Source of the DNA: Spirosoma taeanense
Lineage (GTDB): Bacteria > Bacteroidota > Bacteroidia > Cytophagales > Spirosomataceae
Length of the DNA stretch: 64,000 nucleotides
Direction: 5' to 3'
Assembly (NCBI RefSeq): GCF_013127955.1
Contig: NZ_CP053435.1
Span: forward strand, 744,001-808,000
In this document: positions 26,298 through 35,326 of the stretch, piece by piece
Position numbering within the stretch: the first letter of the stretch is position 1
How the letters are laid out: each line of letters begins with the position of its first letter
Position numbers and translations under genes: made by a program
The notes under the pieces: generated by a model
Seen by the model: only the letters and a program-made list of their open reading frames with translations
Told to the model about the DNA's origin: nothing
Database searches by the model: none

Positions 26298-26831
26298 ATG
26301 GCTTCCGGAGGCACTAATCTTTATTTTATTGCGCTGCTGCCTGACCAGATTATTCAGGACGAAGTAACGGCCTTTAAACAAGAAGCGCAGGCTCGGTTTG
26401 GGTCCGGCCATGCGCTCCGATCGCCCCCGCACATTACGCTGGTACCGCCGTTTCGCAGCCATCTGAGCGACTTTTCAGCCTTACAGGCCTCTGCCGATGA
26501 GCAGGAGCCTTTTTCGGTTCAACTCCGGGATTTCGAACGGTTCGGCAATCGGGTGATTTTTGTGAATGTGGTACCAGAGCCTGCGTTGCTGACCTGTCAG
26601 GCGCAGATTGCTGACTTCTGTCATCAGCAATTTGGTATATCTCCCGATCCGCGTCCTTTTCATCCCCACATGACGGTAGCGTTTAAAGACCTGGAACGGG
26701 CCGTATTTCCCAATGCCTGGGCTTATTTTTCGGCGCAGGCTTACGAACGGATGTTTACTGCCGACGCGTTTACCCTGCTTATGCATACCGGACAGCAATG
26801 GGAGATTAAACACCGCTTTGCGTTTAGATAA
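26298..26831 (+). CDS. 2'-5' RNA ligase / 2H phosphoesterase family protein
   Basis: This 177-residue protein has the two HxT motifs of the 2H phosphoesterase superfamily: PPHITLVPPF near residue 43 and FHPHMTVAF near residue 118. The pair forms the active site of LigT/ThpR-type enzymes, which act on 2',3'-cyclic or 2'-5' phosphodiesters in RNA or small nucleotides. The biological substrate cannot be deduced. It is cytoplasmic and probably co-transcribed with the OsmC gene upstream. It converges on the FAD oxidoreductase gene with a 27-base gap. Confidence 0.85.
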   Translation: MASGGTNLYFIALLPDQIIQDEVTAFKQEAQARFGSGHALRSPPHITLVPPFRSHLSDFSALQASADEQEPFSVQLRDFERFGNRVIFVNVVPEPALLTCQAQIADFCHQQFGISPDPRPFHPHMTVAFKDLERAVFPNAWAYFSAQAYERMFTADAFTLLMHTGQQWEIKHRFAFR

Positions 26832-26858
26832 AGCCCAATGGCAGGATGCTACGTCTTG

Positions 26859-28211
26859 TTAGCGGCCAAACAGGCCGAATAAGCCTTTCTTCGCTTTTAG
26901 CCGCACGGGTCGGTTGGGATTTTCGGCATTAAATTTTGCCAGGATAGCAGGCTCAAACTGCCGGAAAAATTCCGGATCGAAATTGGCCTGCGGCAATTGT
27001 TCGAGTACATATTCAATTGGTTTGCCGGCTGCAATCCAGTCCTCCCAGATTGCCTGCCGCTGGCGGATACCGAGCGCGTTCACACCCGTAACGGCACCTG
27101 TATCGGCGCGGTAATTGATCCGCATGGCGATTTCGCCCGCTGCGTGTTCCCAGTAAAACGCCTGTTCAGGACCGTCATTAGGCAGGAAATTAGCCACGTC
27201 GCCATACGTCTGGTATTCGATGTCGAAAAATTTGGCCGAGTTAAAAAAGACGCCTGGTTTATAAGCTGTTTGCTGACCTGTCAGGGTCTGAGCCAGGGTT
27301 TCGCCCATGATTCGGCCGCTGTACCAGATCTGCTCCAGGGGTTTACGTCCCGGCGGGGGTGTTCGATGCTGAACGCAGTCGCCAATGGCGTAGACATCGG
27401 AAAGGTTTGTTTCCAGAAACTCATTCACCAGGATGCCCCGGTCAGTTTCCAGTGGCGTATTTCTCACGAAGCTGATATTGGGGCTGACGCCTACGGCTAT
27501 GCCCACAAACTGCGCCGGAATCTGCTCACCAGCTTTGGTGACGACGGTGTTCACCTGGCCAGTTCCATCGTCGCGAAGTTCGGCCAGTTCGGTATGCAGG
27601 CGCAGGTCAACGTGGTGAGCTACAATGTGGCGTGTAACCAGCGCTGATTCTTCGGCGGGCAGCACACTACTCCAGAAACTTTTTTCGCGGACCAGAAACG
27701 TTACGTGAATATTGCGCGAAAGCAGCATCTCGCATAACTCAATACCAATCAATCCACCCCCAACGACCACGGCCTGGCGAATGCTCCGCGTGTCGGCTTC
27801 CATGCGGTCGAGGTCTGGCTTGCCGTAGAGACCCTGAACCCCGCGCAGGGTTTGACCCGGCCAGCCCATGAAATTAGGCTTGGACCCAACCGCAAGAATA
27901 AGCACATCATAGGCAAATGGCTCTTCCAGAGCGGGCGTGCGAACCAGGTTCAGGTATTTTTTGTCGAAATCAATCTGGGTTACGTGCGCCAGGACCAGTT
28001 CAATCCGGTTTTTGACCCAGAACCAGTCTTCATAGGGTTTCAGATGATGAAATTCGAGCTGGCCCATATACACGTACATGAGCGCCGTGCGGGAGAAAAA
28101 ATGTTCAGTTTCGGCAGAAATGACGGTAATGCGGTCGTCACTTTGTTTGCGGATTTCGCGGGCGGCCGTAATACCCGCAATGCCGTTGCCAACGATAACA
28201 ATATGACGCAT
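26859..28211 (-). CDS. FAD-dependent NAD(P)H oxidoreductase, rubredoxin/nitrite reductase-like
   Basis: This 450-residue flavoprotein has the FAD-binding motif IVGNGIAGITAA at the N-terminus. The second dinucleotide fold is VVVGGGLIGIELCE near residue 150, and the FAD-contacting DVYAIGDCVQH is near residue 270. The domain order FAD-NAD-FAD plus a C-terminal extension resembles NirB-like and rubredoxin reductase-like pyridine nucleotide oxidoreductases. It lacks a disulfide CxxxxC motif. It would pass electrons from NAD(P)H to an unidentified partner; no ferredoxin or rubredoxin gene is adjacent. The minus-strand sequence before the start has a near -7 element (TGTCTTTG). Confidence 0.8.
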   Translation of the reverse strand: MRHIVIVGNGIAGITAAREIRKQSDDRITVISAETEHFFSRTALMYVYMGQLEFHHLKPYEDWFWVKNRIELVLAHVTQIDFDKKYLNLVRTPALEEPFAYDVLILAVGSKPNFMGWPGQTLRGVQGLYGKPDLDRMEADTRSIRQAVVVGGGLIGIELCEMLLSRNIHVTFLVREKSFWSSVLPAEESALVTRHIVAHHVDLRLHTELAELRDDGTGQVNTVVTKAGEQIPAQFVGIAVGVSPNISFVRNTPLETDRGILVNEFLETNLSDVYAIGDCVQHRTPPPGRKPLEQIWYSGRIMGETLAQTLTGQQTAYKPGVFFNSAKFFDIEYQTYGDVANFLPNDGPEQAFYWEHAAGEIAMRINYRADTGAVTGVNALGIRQRQAIWEDWIAAGKPIEYVLEQLPQANFDPEFFRQFEPAILAKFNAENPNRPVRLKAKKGLFGLFGR

Positions 28212-28311
28212 GAAGCTGAAAGGACGAATTTAGCCAAAGACAATCTATATACTGGTTGTCGTCTTCGGTGGATTCGTCAAAGTACGCTAATTTGCTCCAG
28301 CAAACAGCCGC

Positions 28312-30294
28312 TCAGGCGGGCAGATATACCCGAAAGGTGGCACCTTCGCCCAGCTTACCCGATGCACTGATCCCGCCCTGATGATTTTCGGCTACTTTCT
28401 GACAGATAGCCAGACCCACACCAGTTCCGGGATACTGGTTATGGGTGTGCAGGCGCTGAAATACCTGGAATATTCGGTCAAGGTATTTTTTGTCGAAGCC
28501 AATCCCGTTATCCTGCACACTTATTTCGTAGAACGTTTCGGCGTCAGAGCGCTGTGTTTCCAGCGTAGCTGATGCGGGTAAGGTGCCCGCTGGAATGGCC
28601 TGTCGGGTTATGCCGCGGGCCGATACCCGAACGTGGGGTGCTACATCCGGTCTCCGGAACTTCAGCGCGTTGGTCAGCAGGTTGCCGAAAAGCTGATGCA
28701 GTTGCGGCCGATCGCCGGTCAGCTCAGGAAGTTCGCTTATCTCTATGACTGCGCCGGTTTCCTGGATAGTCAGCTCATATTCATCAACGATGGTCTGCAC
28801 AATCTCGCTCAACGAGATTTTCCGGAAAGGCTCCCGAACCGTTGAAACGCGGGAATAAGCCAGCAAATCTTTAATCAGCTCCGACATGCGCACCGATGCT
28901 GACTGCATACGCTGTACGTAGCTCTGGCCGGTGCTGCCTAAAGCCGAACCGTATTGTTCGGCCAGCATAGTGCCGAACGCCTGAATTTTGCGGAGGGGTT
29001 CTTGCAGGTCGTGGCTCGCTACGTAGGCGAACTGCTGGAGACTATCGTTGGAGCGCTGCAGTTCCAGATTCGCGGCTTCGAGTTGCTGGCGGTACCGGTG
29101 GTTATCGGTAATATCAATCGAGGAATTAATGAACCCATCGCCAAACTTATTAAGGGTCAAATAATACCACCGGTCTCCGTAAGGCAGCTCCAGATGCAGC
29201 GTCTGCCCCGTGTTGACCACGTCGACGTATTGCGTAAACGCAGCACTACCCGCCAGTTCCGGGTTACGATCGCAGAAAGTTTGAGTGTAAACCCCCTCGG
29301 ATAAATTACCAAATACGTCCATAGCCTGCTGATTGGCCAGGGTGATCTGAAAGTCTATAATCTGACCGGCTTTGTTGCGGATGGCTTTGTTGACCGTAAT
29401 GCCCGTGAGCGTCGAATTCATGATCCGATCCAGTAGTTCAGCCTGCTGCTGCTGAGCCAGCTCGGAACGCTTCAACTCCGAAACGTCCATGAAGGTGAAC
29501 AGGGCTCCATCGTTCTGCTTCACAAAAGAGCAGTCAAACCAGCCGTCGATTCCGTCGTTGGTGTACGGAAAGATAAACTCCCGGGTTTTGCCGGTCTGAA
29601 TCGTTTCAATAAGATCAGCCACAAATCCAGTATCGCTCAGGCCCGGAAACAGTTCCAGCATGCGCTGACCGGTCATTTCGGCTACTGTGCGTCCGGTCAC
29701 CCGCGCGTTGGCCGGGTTTGTCAGTCGGTATATGAAATCAACAATCTGTCCGGTATCGTCCCGAACGGCTTCGAATACAGCAAGGCCCGCTGGTGAGTTA
29801 TTGATGATGGTTTGCAGAAGATCAGCCTGCTGCTGACGTTCGAGCTGAGCCTGACGTTCGGGGGTAATGTTGTTATGGATCAGTAAGATGCCATCCCCCA
29901 GCTTTTGAACAGACAGGTCGATCCATAAGCCAAACAGTGGGTGAAAATGCGGATCACGATAGGGAGCCCCCGTTTCGCATACCTGGATATAATGCTGAAG
30001 CAGAATATCGCCCGTACCCCACGGATAAAACTCGCTGCGCGTACGTCCGATGAGTTGTTCCGGTGTTTTGCCCTGCAGGTTGCTGGCTACTTCATTGATT
30101 TGCCGAAGCCGGAAATCAATAATCTTTCCCTGGTTCGGCCCTTTCGTCTGATCCCGCACAGCCTCATAGAGGGCAATACCCACGTAAGGGTTTGCCATCA
30201 GGCCGGTCAACAACGCCGACTGATCATCAAACTCATGAGCGGAGAATTTTGCAGGGGGTGAAGGAGGAGGCTGAGAGGTGGTAAAACCATCCAT
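28312..30294 (-). CDS. Three-PAS sensor histidine kinase
   Basis: This 660-residue cytoplasmic kinase has three consecutive PAS domains (about residues 28-150, 160-280 and 285-405). Each begins with a similar NSPAG-like or NPYVG-like helix and includes EAVRD or KAIRN, so they look like internal duplicates. A short coiled coil leads to the H-box ASHDLQEPLRK, with the phosphorylated His at residue 428. The ATPase domain has NLLTNALKFRR, DNGIGFDKKY and GTGVGLAICQ. The type is common in Spirosoma-like genomes, where PAS kinases often act with separate single-receiver proteins. No such partner is adjacent. Confidence 0.88.
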   Translation of the reverse strand: MDGFTTSQPPPSPPAKFSAHEFDDQSALLTGLMANPYVGIALYEAVRDQTKGPNQGKIIDFRLRQINEVASNLQGKTPEQLIGRTRSEFYPWGTGDILLQHYIQVCETGAPYRDPHFHPLFGLWIDLSVQKLGDGILLIHNNITPERQAQLERQQQADLLQTIINNSPAGLAVFEAVRDDTGQIVDFIYRLTNPANARVTGRTVAEMTGQRMLELFPGLSDTGFVADLIETIQTGKTREFIFPYTNDGIDGWFDCSFVKQNDGALFTFMDVSELKRSELAQQQQAELLDRIMNSTLTGITVNKAIRNKAGQIIDFQITLANQQAMDVFGNLSEGVYTQTFCDRNPELAGSAAFTQYVDVVNTGQTLHLELPYGDRWYYLTLNKFGDGFINSSIDITDNHRYRQQLEAANLELQRSNDSLQQFAYVASHDLQEPLRKIQAFGTMLAEQYGSALGSTGQSYVQRMQSASVRMSELIKDLLAYSRVSTVREPFRKISLSEIVQTIVDEYELTIQETGAVIEISELPELTGDRPQLHQLFGNLLTNALKFRRPDVAPHVRVSARGITRQAIPAGTLPASATLETQRSDAETFYEISVQDNGIGFDKKYLDRIFQVFQRLHTHNQYPGTGVGLAICQKVAENHQGGISASGKLGEGATFRVYLPA

Positions 30295-30603
30295 TGCAAG
30301 TAACGCGGACGCGGATTTTTGGTTACGAAAGAGGGTTCAGTAAAAATAAAAAACGGTATAAGTCCTATTTTCAATACTACAAATAAAATTTTATTTGTCA
30401 GAAAATACAACACGTTACACGTCCTGAAACTCTGACTGATAGACATTTTTCCCGCTAAACCATTAAAGCGGAAGCTAATGTGAAATTCTGGTTGTAACCC
30501 GAACCGCCAACTGGGACACCGCCCTGACGGCCCGACAAAAAAAGAGCCGATCCCCTGGGAGTCGGCTACAATTATTTTTCGGCAATCGCTCAGGTAAGTA
30601 AGC
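30295..30603. other. Intergenic region upstream of the PAS kinase
   Basis: These 309 bases hold no supported gene. The left part is AT-rich and should contain the kinase promoter on the minus strand. The right part holds the terminator of the zinc-finger gene. Confidence 0.5.
30538..30567 (-). terminator. Terminator of the zinc-finger protein gene
   Basis: On the minus strand a GC-rich stem of about 10 bp (AGCCGACTCCC paired with GGGATCGGCT, one bulge) is followed directly by a run of T. It lies 37 bases after the stop codon of the gene at 30604. Confidence 0.75.
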
Positions 30604-30846
30604 TTAATTGCGCTTCTCGCGGGTCATTGACATGGAAGCGCCAGTACCCCGCCGGGCCTGCATTTTCTGCAAACGAACGGCCTCCTGCTGCGATACGATC
30701 TGCAGGGCCGAATACTCGGTCTTACCCGTAATGAGCGGGAAGCCAGCCACGCGTTGCGCCCGCGAACAATGAACGCAGGTCTTAGCCGTTGGCAGGGCTT
30801 TCAGACGCGCTTCGGGAATAAGATTGCCACACTTGATACAGTACAT
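30604..30846 (-). CDS. Small DksA/TraR-like C4 zinc-finger protein
   Basis: This 80-residue protein has a four-Cys zinc finger at the N-terminus: CIKCG and CVHC, separated by about 17 residues (YCIKCGNLIPEARLKALPTAKTCVHC). This is the arrangement of the C-terminal finger of DksA/TraR proteins. The coiled-coil domain of full DksA is missing. The C-terminal half is basic and rich in Gln, Arg and Met, and may contact nucleic acid or RNA polymerase. Regulation of transcription is plausible but unproven. It is a single-gene unit with its own terminator. Confidence 0.75.
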   Translation of the reverse strand: MYCIKCGNLIPEARLKALPTAKTCVHCSRAQRVAGFPLITGKTEYSALQIVSQQEAVRLQKMQARRGTGASMSMTREKRN

Positions 30847-31003
30847 AACGTTGATTTGTTAGCTATATACAGAACATCCTGCCGAGTCATAAAGTGCCTA
30901 AATCTGGCTATACGTTCAGCCTGAATTGTTGAGTATGTATCTGGTAATCAATAGTTTGCTTTAGGCTTATAACGCGGTTTAAAAGGGTTGGCTAGCCAGA
31001 AAA

Positions 31004-31041
31004 TCAAAAAAGGGATGCAAACGTTTGCATCCCTTTTTTGA
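31004..31041 (-). terminator. Bidirectional-looking terminator downstream of purF
   Basis: A perfect 18-bp stem (arms 31004-31021 and 31024-31041, 2-base loop) has A-runs on one side and T-runs on the other. It ends purF on the minus strand and lies 17 bases after its stop codon. Confidence 0.9.
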
Positions 31042-31057
31042 TAGTCGTTTCAATATT

Positions 31058-32950
31058 TTAATAGGCCCGAACCAGACGGCCTTCCATGAAATTGACAAAG
31101 GCTTTGTTAACGACTGTATTTCCGCCGGGGGTTGGGTAATTGCCCGTGAAATACCAGTCGCCCGAATGGTTGGGGCAGGCCCGGTGCAGGTTTTCAACAG
31201 TCTGATACACAACAGCCACTTCGGCGTTCAGGTCGCCGGGCGTGATGATCTGCGCTACCTTGCGCGAAATTTCCTCGTGCGTAAAGGGATCAAACAAGGC
31301 CTTAACGTAATTATGCTGCGAGGCATTTCCGGACTCGATAGCTGCGACGCTTTCAGCATAGACTTCGTCGAGCAGATTGTCCATGCCGCGTTCGCGAAGC
31401 AGTTCGAGAGCTGCCCGGAAGGCCACAAACTCTTTCACCTTCGACATGTCGATACCGTAACAGTCGGGGAAGCGAATCTGCGGAGCCGACGATACGATAA
31501 TGATTTTCTTGGGACCAAGCCGGTCGAGCATTCTGAGGATGCTTTTCTCCAGGGTTGTGCCCCGCACGATGGAGTCGTCAACGACGACTACGTTATCCTT
31601 ACCCTTTTTGATGACCTCGAAGGTGGTGTCATAGACGTGCGAAACCATATCGTCGCGCTGAGAATCGTCGGTGATGAACGTCCGCAGTTTTACGTCCTTG
31701 GAAACCAGTTTTTCAATCCGTGGCCGGAACGACAGCACCCGGTCGAGTTCTTCCTCGAACAGGATACCATCCATGATGGCTTTCTTCCGCTGTTTGTACA
31801 GGTATTCTTCCAGACCCTCAACCATGCCGAAAAAGGCGGTTTCGGCCGTGTTTGGAATATAGGAAAAGACCGTGTTTTCCAGATCGTAGTCGATTTCTTT
31901 CAGGATTTGCGGCACGAGCAATTTCCCGAGGTCTTTGCGTTCGTTGTAAATGTCGGGGTCGGTGGCCCGGGAGAAATAAATGCGCTCGAAGCTGCACGAC
32001 CGCTTCTCAATCGGCTGCACAAACTGGAGTTCATTATACTCGCCGTACTTGTCGATGATGAGCGCATGACCAGGCTGCACTTCTTTAATCTCACTGTACT
32101 CGGCGTTGAAAGCGGCCTTAATAGCGGGCTTCTCCGAAGCGACTACCACCACTTCATCGTCGGCATAGTAATAGGCGGGCCGAATCCCGGCGGGATCGCG
32201 GGCTACAAACGCTCCACCGTAACCCGTCATGCCCACCATAGCGTAACCACCGTCGAAATCGCGGCAGGAACGGTGCAGAACCCGCTGCATATCGAGGTTG
32301 TCCTCAATGATGTCCGACAGGTCGGGGTTTTCGTAGATGCCCTTGAACCGATCAAATACGCGCTGGTTCTCCTCATCCAGAAAGTGGCCGATTTTCTCCA
32401 TCACCGTTACGGTGTCCACTTTCTCTTTGGGGTGCTGACCGAGCGAAACCAGCTTATCAAACAGACCATCTACGTTGGTCATGTTAAAGTTACCCGCCAT
32501 AACCAGGTTGCGGCTGCGCCAGTTGCTTTGGCGGAGCATAGGGTGGCAGTTTTCAATTTCGTTGGCGCCGTGGGTACCGTAACGCAGGTGGCCCATCCAG
32601 ACCTCGCCCGTGAAGGCTACATTTTCCTGGAGCCACCGGGCGTCTTTACCCTTGTCTTTATTGCCTTTGAGCGCCTTGCGGAATTTCTTGTTGAGCTTTT
32701 CAAAAATATCCGTCACCGGACGCTGATCAACTGAACGGTAACGGCTGATGTAGCGGTGGCCGGGCGGCACGTCGAGTTTGATGTTAGCGATACCGGCTCC
32801 GTCCTGGCCACGATTGACCTGCTTTTCCATAAGCAGGTACAATTTATTGGCTCCGTAGAGGGCTGTGCCGTATTTATCAATGTAGTATTGATACGGTTTG
32901 CGGAGTCGGATGAGGGCAATACCGCACTCGTGTTTGATGGCGTCGCTCAT
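31058..32950 (-). CDS. purF: Amidophosphoribosyltransferase, long Bacteroidota form
   Basis: This 630-residue enzyme makes phosphoribosylamine from PRPP and glutamine, the first step of purine synthesis. The N-terminal Ntn glutaminase starts at HECGIALIRL; the Cys is the expected nucleophile after removal of a short propeptide (MSDAIKHE). The PRPP-binding loop is VVVVDDSIVRGTT. It is about 130 residues longer than the E. coli enzyme because of insertions in both domains, the usual state in Cytophagales relatives. A -7 box (TACCTTTG) lies about 100 bases upstream on the minus strand. The leader between them contains a small hairpin. No other pur gene is adjacent. Confidence 0.92.
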   Translation of the reverse strand: MSDAIKHECGIALIRLRKPYQYYIDKYGTALYGANKLYLLMEKQVNRGQDGAGIANIKLDVPPGHRYISRYRSVDQRPVTDIFEKLNKKFRKALKGNKDKGKDARWLQENVAFTGEVWMGHLRYGTHGANEIENCHPMLRQSNWRSRNLVMAGNFNMTNVDGLFDKLVSLGQHPKEKVDTVTVMEKIGHFLDEENQRVFDRFKGIYENPDLSDIIEDNLDMQRVLHRSCRDFDGGYAMVGMTGYGGAFVARDPAGIRPAYYYADDEVVVVASEKPAIKAAFNAEYSEIKEVQPGHALIIDKYGEYNELQFVQPIEKRSCSFERIYFSRATDPDIYNERKDLGKLLVPQILKEIDYDLENTVFSYIPNTAETAFFGMVEGLEEYLYKQRKKAIMDGILFEEELDRVLSFRPRIEKLVSKDVKLRTFITDDSQRDDMVSHVYDTTFEVIKKGKDNVVVVDDSIVRGTTLEKSILRMLDRLGPKKIIIVSSAPQIRFPDCYGIDMSKVKEFVAFRAALELLRERGMDNLLDEVYAESVAAIESGNASQHNYVKALFDPFTHEEISRKVAQIITPGDLNAEVAVVYQTVENLHRACPNHSGDWYFTGNYPTPGGNTVVNKAFVNFMEGRLVRAY

Positions 32951-33053
32951 AACAGGGGTTGATGAAAGCAGACTAACCGCCGGGGCGATTGATTATCAGG
33001 TTGCTAAAAAAGTAACGACCTGCCAGCCCGTTTCGTTCGGCAGGAGCGCTAAA

Positions 33054-33061
33054 CAAAGGTA
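33054..33061 (-). promoter_or_regulatory. -7 element of purF
   Basis: On the minus strand this is TACCTTTG, a full match to TAnnTTTG. It predicts a leader of about 95 bases for purF. A 6-bp hairpin (arms 33019-33024 and 33039-33044) followed by a T-run (33006-33011) lies within that leader. Confidence 0.6.
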
Positions 33062-33072
33062 GAAAAAGATAA

Positions 33073-33642
33073 CTACTGCAGCTGCCCCTCCACCGAAAAC
33101 TCATTCTTGTCGAAGAAGGGTAACTGCTGATAGCCCGACAGTTTATACCGCTGAATGCGCCACTGTGGCCCTTTGACCAGACCACTTTCGAGCAGCAAGT
33201 GACGCTCTGACGAATATAACGGATTTTTGGTTTGCAGAACGGCTTCAATCTGGCGCGGCTGCCGGGTCAGGGAGTCGAGCCGGACGGTCAGCGACCGGAC
33301 GGTTAAGCGCTCCTCCGTCGTTTTGAGCGTATACTGGTAGGTCAGTGAGTCCGGGCGGGCAATCCGGTAACTGTTACGGAGAGCGGGCTTGTTAATGTCG
33401 GTCTGGGTGAACAGCTCCAGCTCACGGCTCCAGTTGACATCCCGGGTCGTCTGCTGATTCCGCTCCTCGTTAATTCGGACGGCTTTGCTGACGAGTGGTT
33501 TCTGGGCCGACAACGCCCTGATCTGGCCTTTTACAAAGCTCAGCACATCGTAATAGACATTGGGTTGGTTTTGTTGAGCAGGATTGTTGCAACTGCTCAG
33601 GACGAGCGTAGCGAGCAGGTTCAGTGAATAAACAAAGCGCAT
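33073..33642 (-). CDS. Hypothetical lipoprotein
   Basis: This 189-residue protein has a lipoprotein signal (NLLATLVLSSC, Cys18 probably lipidated). The mature region is helix then beta strands: residues 30-65 are Lys- and Arg-rich and helical, and the rest alternates (TYQYTLKTTEERLTVRSLTVRL). I recognise no family, though the pattern resembles small conserved Bacteroidota lipoproteins found beside housekeeping genes. It ends just before the purF promoter on the same strand, and no separate terminator is obvious. Confidence 0.6.
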   Translation of the reverse strand: MRFVYSLNLLATLVLSSCNNPAQQNQPNVYYDVLSFVKGQIRALSAQKPLVSKAVRINEERNQQTTRDVNWSRELELFTQTDINKPALRNSYRIARPDSLTYQYTLKTTEERLTVRSLTVRLDSLTRQPRQIEAVLQTKNPLYSSERHLLLESGLVKGPQWRIQRYKLSGYQQLPFFDKNEFSVEGQLQ

Positions 33643-33863
33643 AAAGCCAAACGGAACGGCCCCGGATGAGGAAGGGCATCTGAAACCACCAACACGATTT
33701 TTGGAAAATCGGTTTGGACAATCAAATTCTGAACCAAATTTGCACCGGCAATGCTTCTCTTTAAAAAGGTTTGCGGTTCGGGACGCGTTGACTGACAGCA
33801 GTGGTACTAACGTAACGGCTTCTGATTACTTGTCTTAACCGCAGACTGCGAACTCATCTCATC

Positions 33864-35264
33864 ATGGAATACGATGTTATCATTATCGGTTCGGGGCCGG
33901 GTGGCTACACCGGCGCGATTCGCTGTGCCCAGCTCGGACTGAAAACGGCCATTATCGAAAAATACCCGACGCTGGGTGGTACCTGTCTGAACGTCGGCTG
34001 CATTCCGTCGAAGGCGCTGCTGGACTCGTCGGAGCATTTTTACAATGCCTCCCACACCTTTGCCGAACACGGCATCAAACTCGCTGATCTGCAGGTTGAC
34101 CTGCCCAAGATGATCCAGCGGAAGCAGGATGTTGTCGATCAAACGACGAAGGGCATTGCCTTTCTGATGAAGAAAAACAAGATCGATACGTTCTCTGGTG
34201 TCGGCTCGTTTGTGGATGCGCACTCGGTGAAGATTACCAAAGCCGATGGGGGCGAAGAAACCATAAAAGGCAAAAACATCGTGATTGCAACGGGCTCGAA
34301 ACCATCCTCGTTCCCGTCCATGCCTATCGACAAGAAGCGCGTGATCACCTCGACGGAAGCCCTGACGCTGCAGGAAATCCCGAAGCACATGATCATCATC
34401 GGTGCGGGTGTAATCGGTGCCGAGCTGGGGTCGGTTTACGCCCGGCTTGGCGCGAAGGTGTCGTTCGTTGAGTTCTTCGATTCGATGATCCCGACGATGG
34501 ACAAAACGATGGGGAAAGAACTCCAGCGGGCTGTTAAAAAACTTGGCGCCGATTTTTACTTTAACCACAAGGTAACGAAGGTTGAGAACAAAGGCGAAGA
34601 GGTTGAGGTGAGCATCGATACGCCAAAAGGCGAGCAGATTACGCTGACCGGCGACTATTGCCTGGTATCGGTCGGTCGGCGCCCCTACACTGACGGTCTG
34701 AACCTCGAAGTGGCCGGTCTGCAAACTGACAACCGGGGCAAGCTTGAAGTAGATAACAACCTGCGGACGAGCGTGCCGCATATCTACGCGCTGGGCGACG
34801 TAATTCGCGGGGCTATGCTGGCCCACAAAGCCGAAGAGGAAGGAACGTTCATTGCCGAAACCATTGCGGGTCAGAAGCCGCACATTCACTACCGGCTCAT
34901 TCCGAACGTAGTCTATACCTGGCCGGAAGTGGCGGCCGTAGGCTATACCGAAGAAGAGGTGAAGCAGGAAGGGATTCCCTACAAAACCGGCTCGTTCCCG
35001 TTCAAGGCACTGGGCCGGGCGCGGGCGAGTATGGACATCGACGGGCTGGTGAAGGTGCTGGCGCATAAAGAAACCGACGAGATTCTGGGCGTTCACATCA
35101 TCGGTCCCCGCGCGGCCGACATGATTGCCGAAGCCGTTGTGGCGATGGAGTTCCGGGCCTCGGCCGAGGACGTATCGCGGATGTCGCACGCGCACCCGAC
35201 CTATACCGAAGCCTTCAAGGAGGCCTGTCTGGCCGCTACCGACAACCGGGCGATCAATATGTAA
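33864..35264 (+). CDS. lpdA: Dihydrolipoyl dehydrogenase (E3)
   Basis: This 466-residue flavoprotein reoxidises dihydrolipoyl groups of 2-oxoacid dehydrogenase complexes with NAD. It has the FAD motif IIGSGPGGYTGAI, the redox disulfide GGTCLNVGCIPSKALL, the NAD motif IIGAGVIGAELGSV and the C-terminal His-Glu pair in SHAHPTYTEAFKEA. It starts at the ATG at 33864, the normal N-terminus. E2 and E1 genes are not adjacent, but lipA, which supplies lipoyl groups, lies 10 kb downstream. It ends in a strong hairpin that has a near-copy 3.8 kb further on. Confidence 0.96.
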   Translation: MEYDVIIIGSGPGGYTGAIRCAQLGLKTAIIEKYPTLGGTCLNVGCIPSKALLDSSEHFYNASHTFAEHGIKLADLQVDLPKMIQRKQDVVDQTTKGIAFLMKKNKIDTFSGVGSFVDAHSVKITKADGGEETIKGKNIVIATGSKPSSFPSMPIDKKRVITSTEALTLQEIPKHMIIIGAGVIGAELGSVYARLGAKVSFVEFFDSMIPTMDKTMGKELQRAVKKLGADFYFNHKVTKVENKGEEVEVSIDTPKGEQITLTGDYCLVSVGRRPYTDGLNLEVAGLQTDNRGKLEVDNNLRTSVPHIYALGDVIRGAMLAHKAEEEGTFIAETIAGQKPHIHYRLIPNVVYTWPEVAAVGYTEEEVKQEGIPYKTGSFPFKALGRARASMDIDGLVKVLAHKETDEILGVHIIGPRAADMIAEAVVAMEFRASAEDVSRMSHAHPTYTEAFKEACLAATDNRAINM

Positions 35265-35290
35265 TCCGATTTGAAGTCTTTATAGGGCAA

Positions 35291-35326
35291 AAGCCCGATT
35301 GCTCATCAGCAGTCGGGCTTTCTTTT
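35291..35326 (+). terminator. lpdA terminator, copy 1 of the flanking hairpin
   Basis: A 13-bp stem (arms 35291-35303 and 35308-35320, one wobble) with loop CATC is followed by TCTTTT. The same hairpin, 34 bases with three differences in its central region, recurs at about 39102-39135. The two copies bracket the SIR2-STAND-TPR gene. Confidence 0.88.

Noticed and set aside
31025-32734. Long plus-strand open frame opposite purF
   Set aside because: It is the complement of a well-conserved purF gene, and its translation has no family features. The same holds for the long frames opposite argS, lpdA and the acylase gene.
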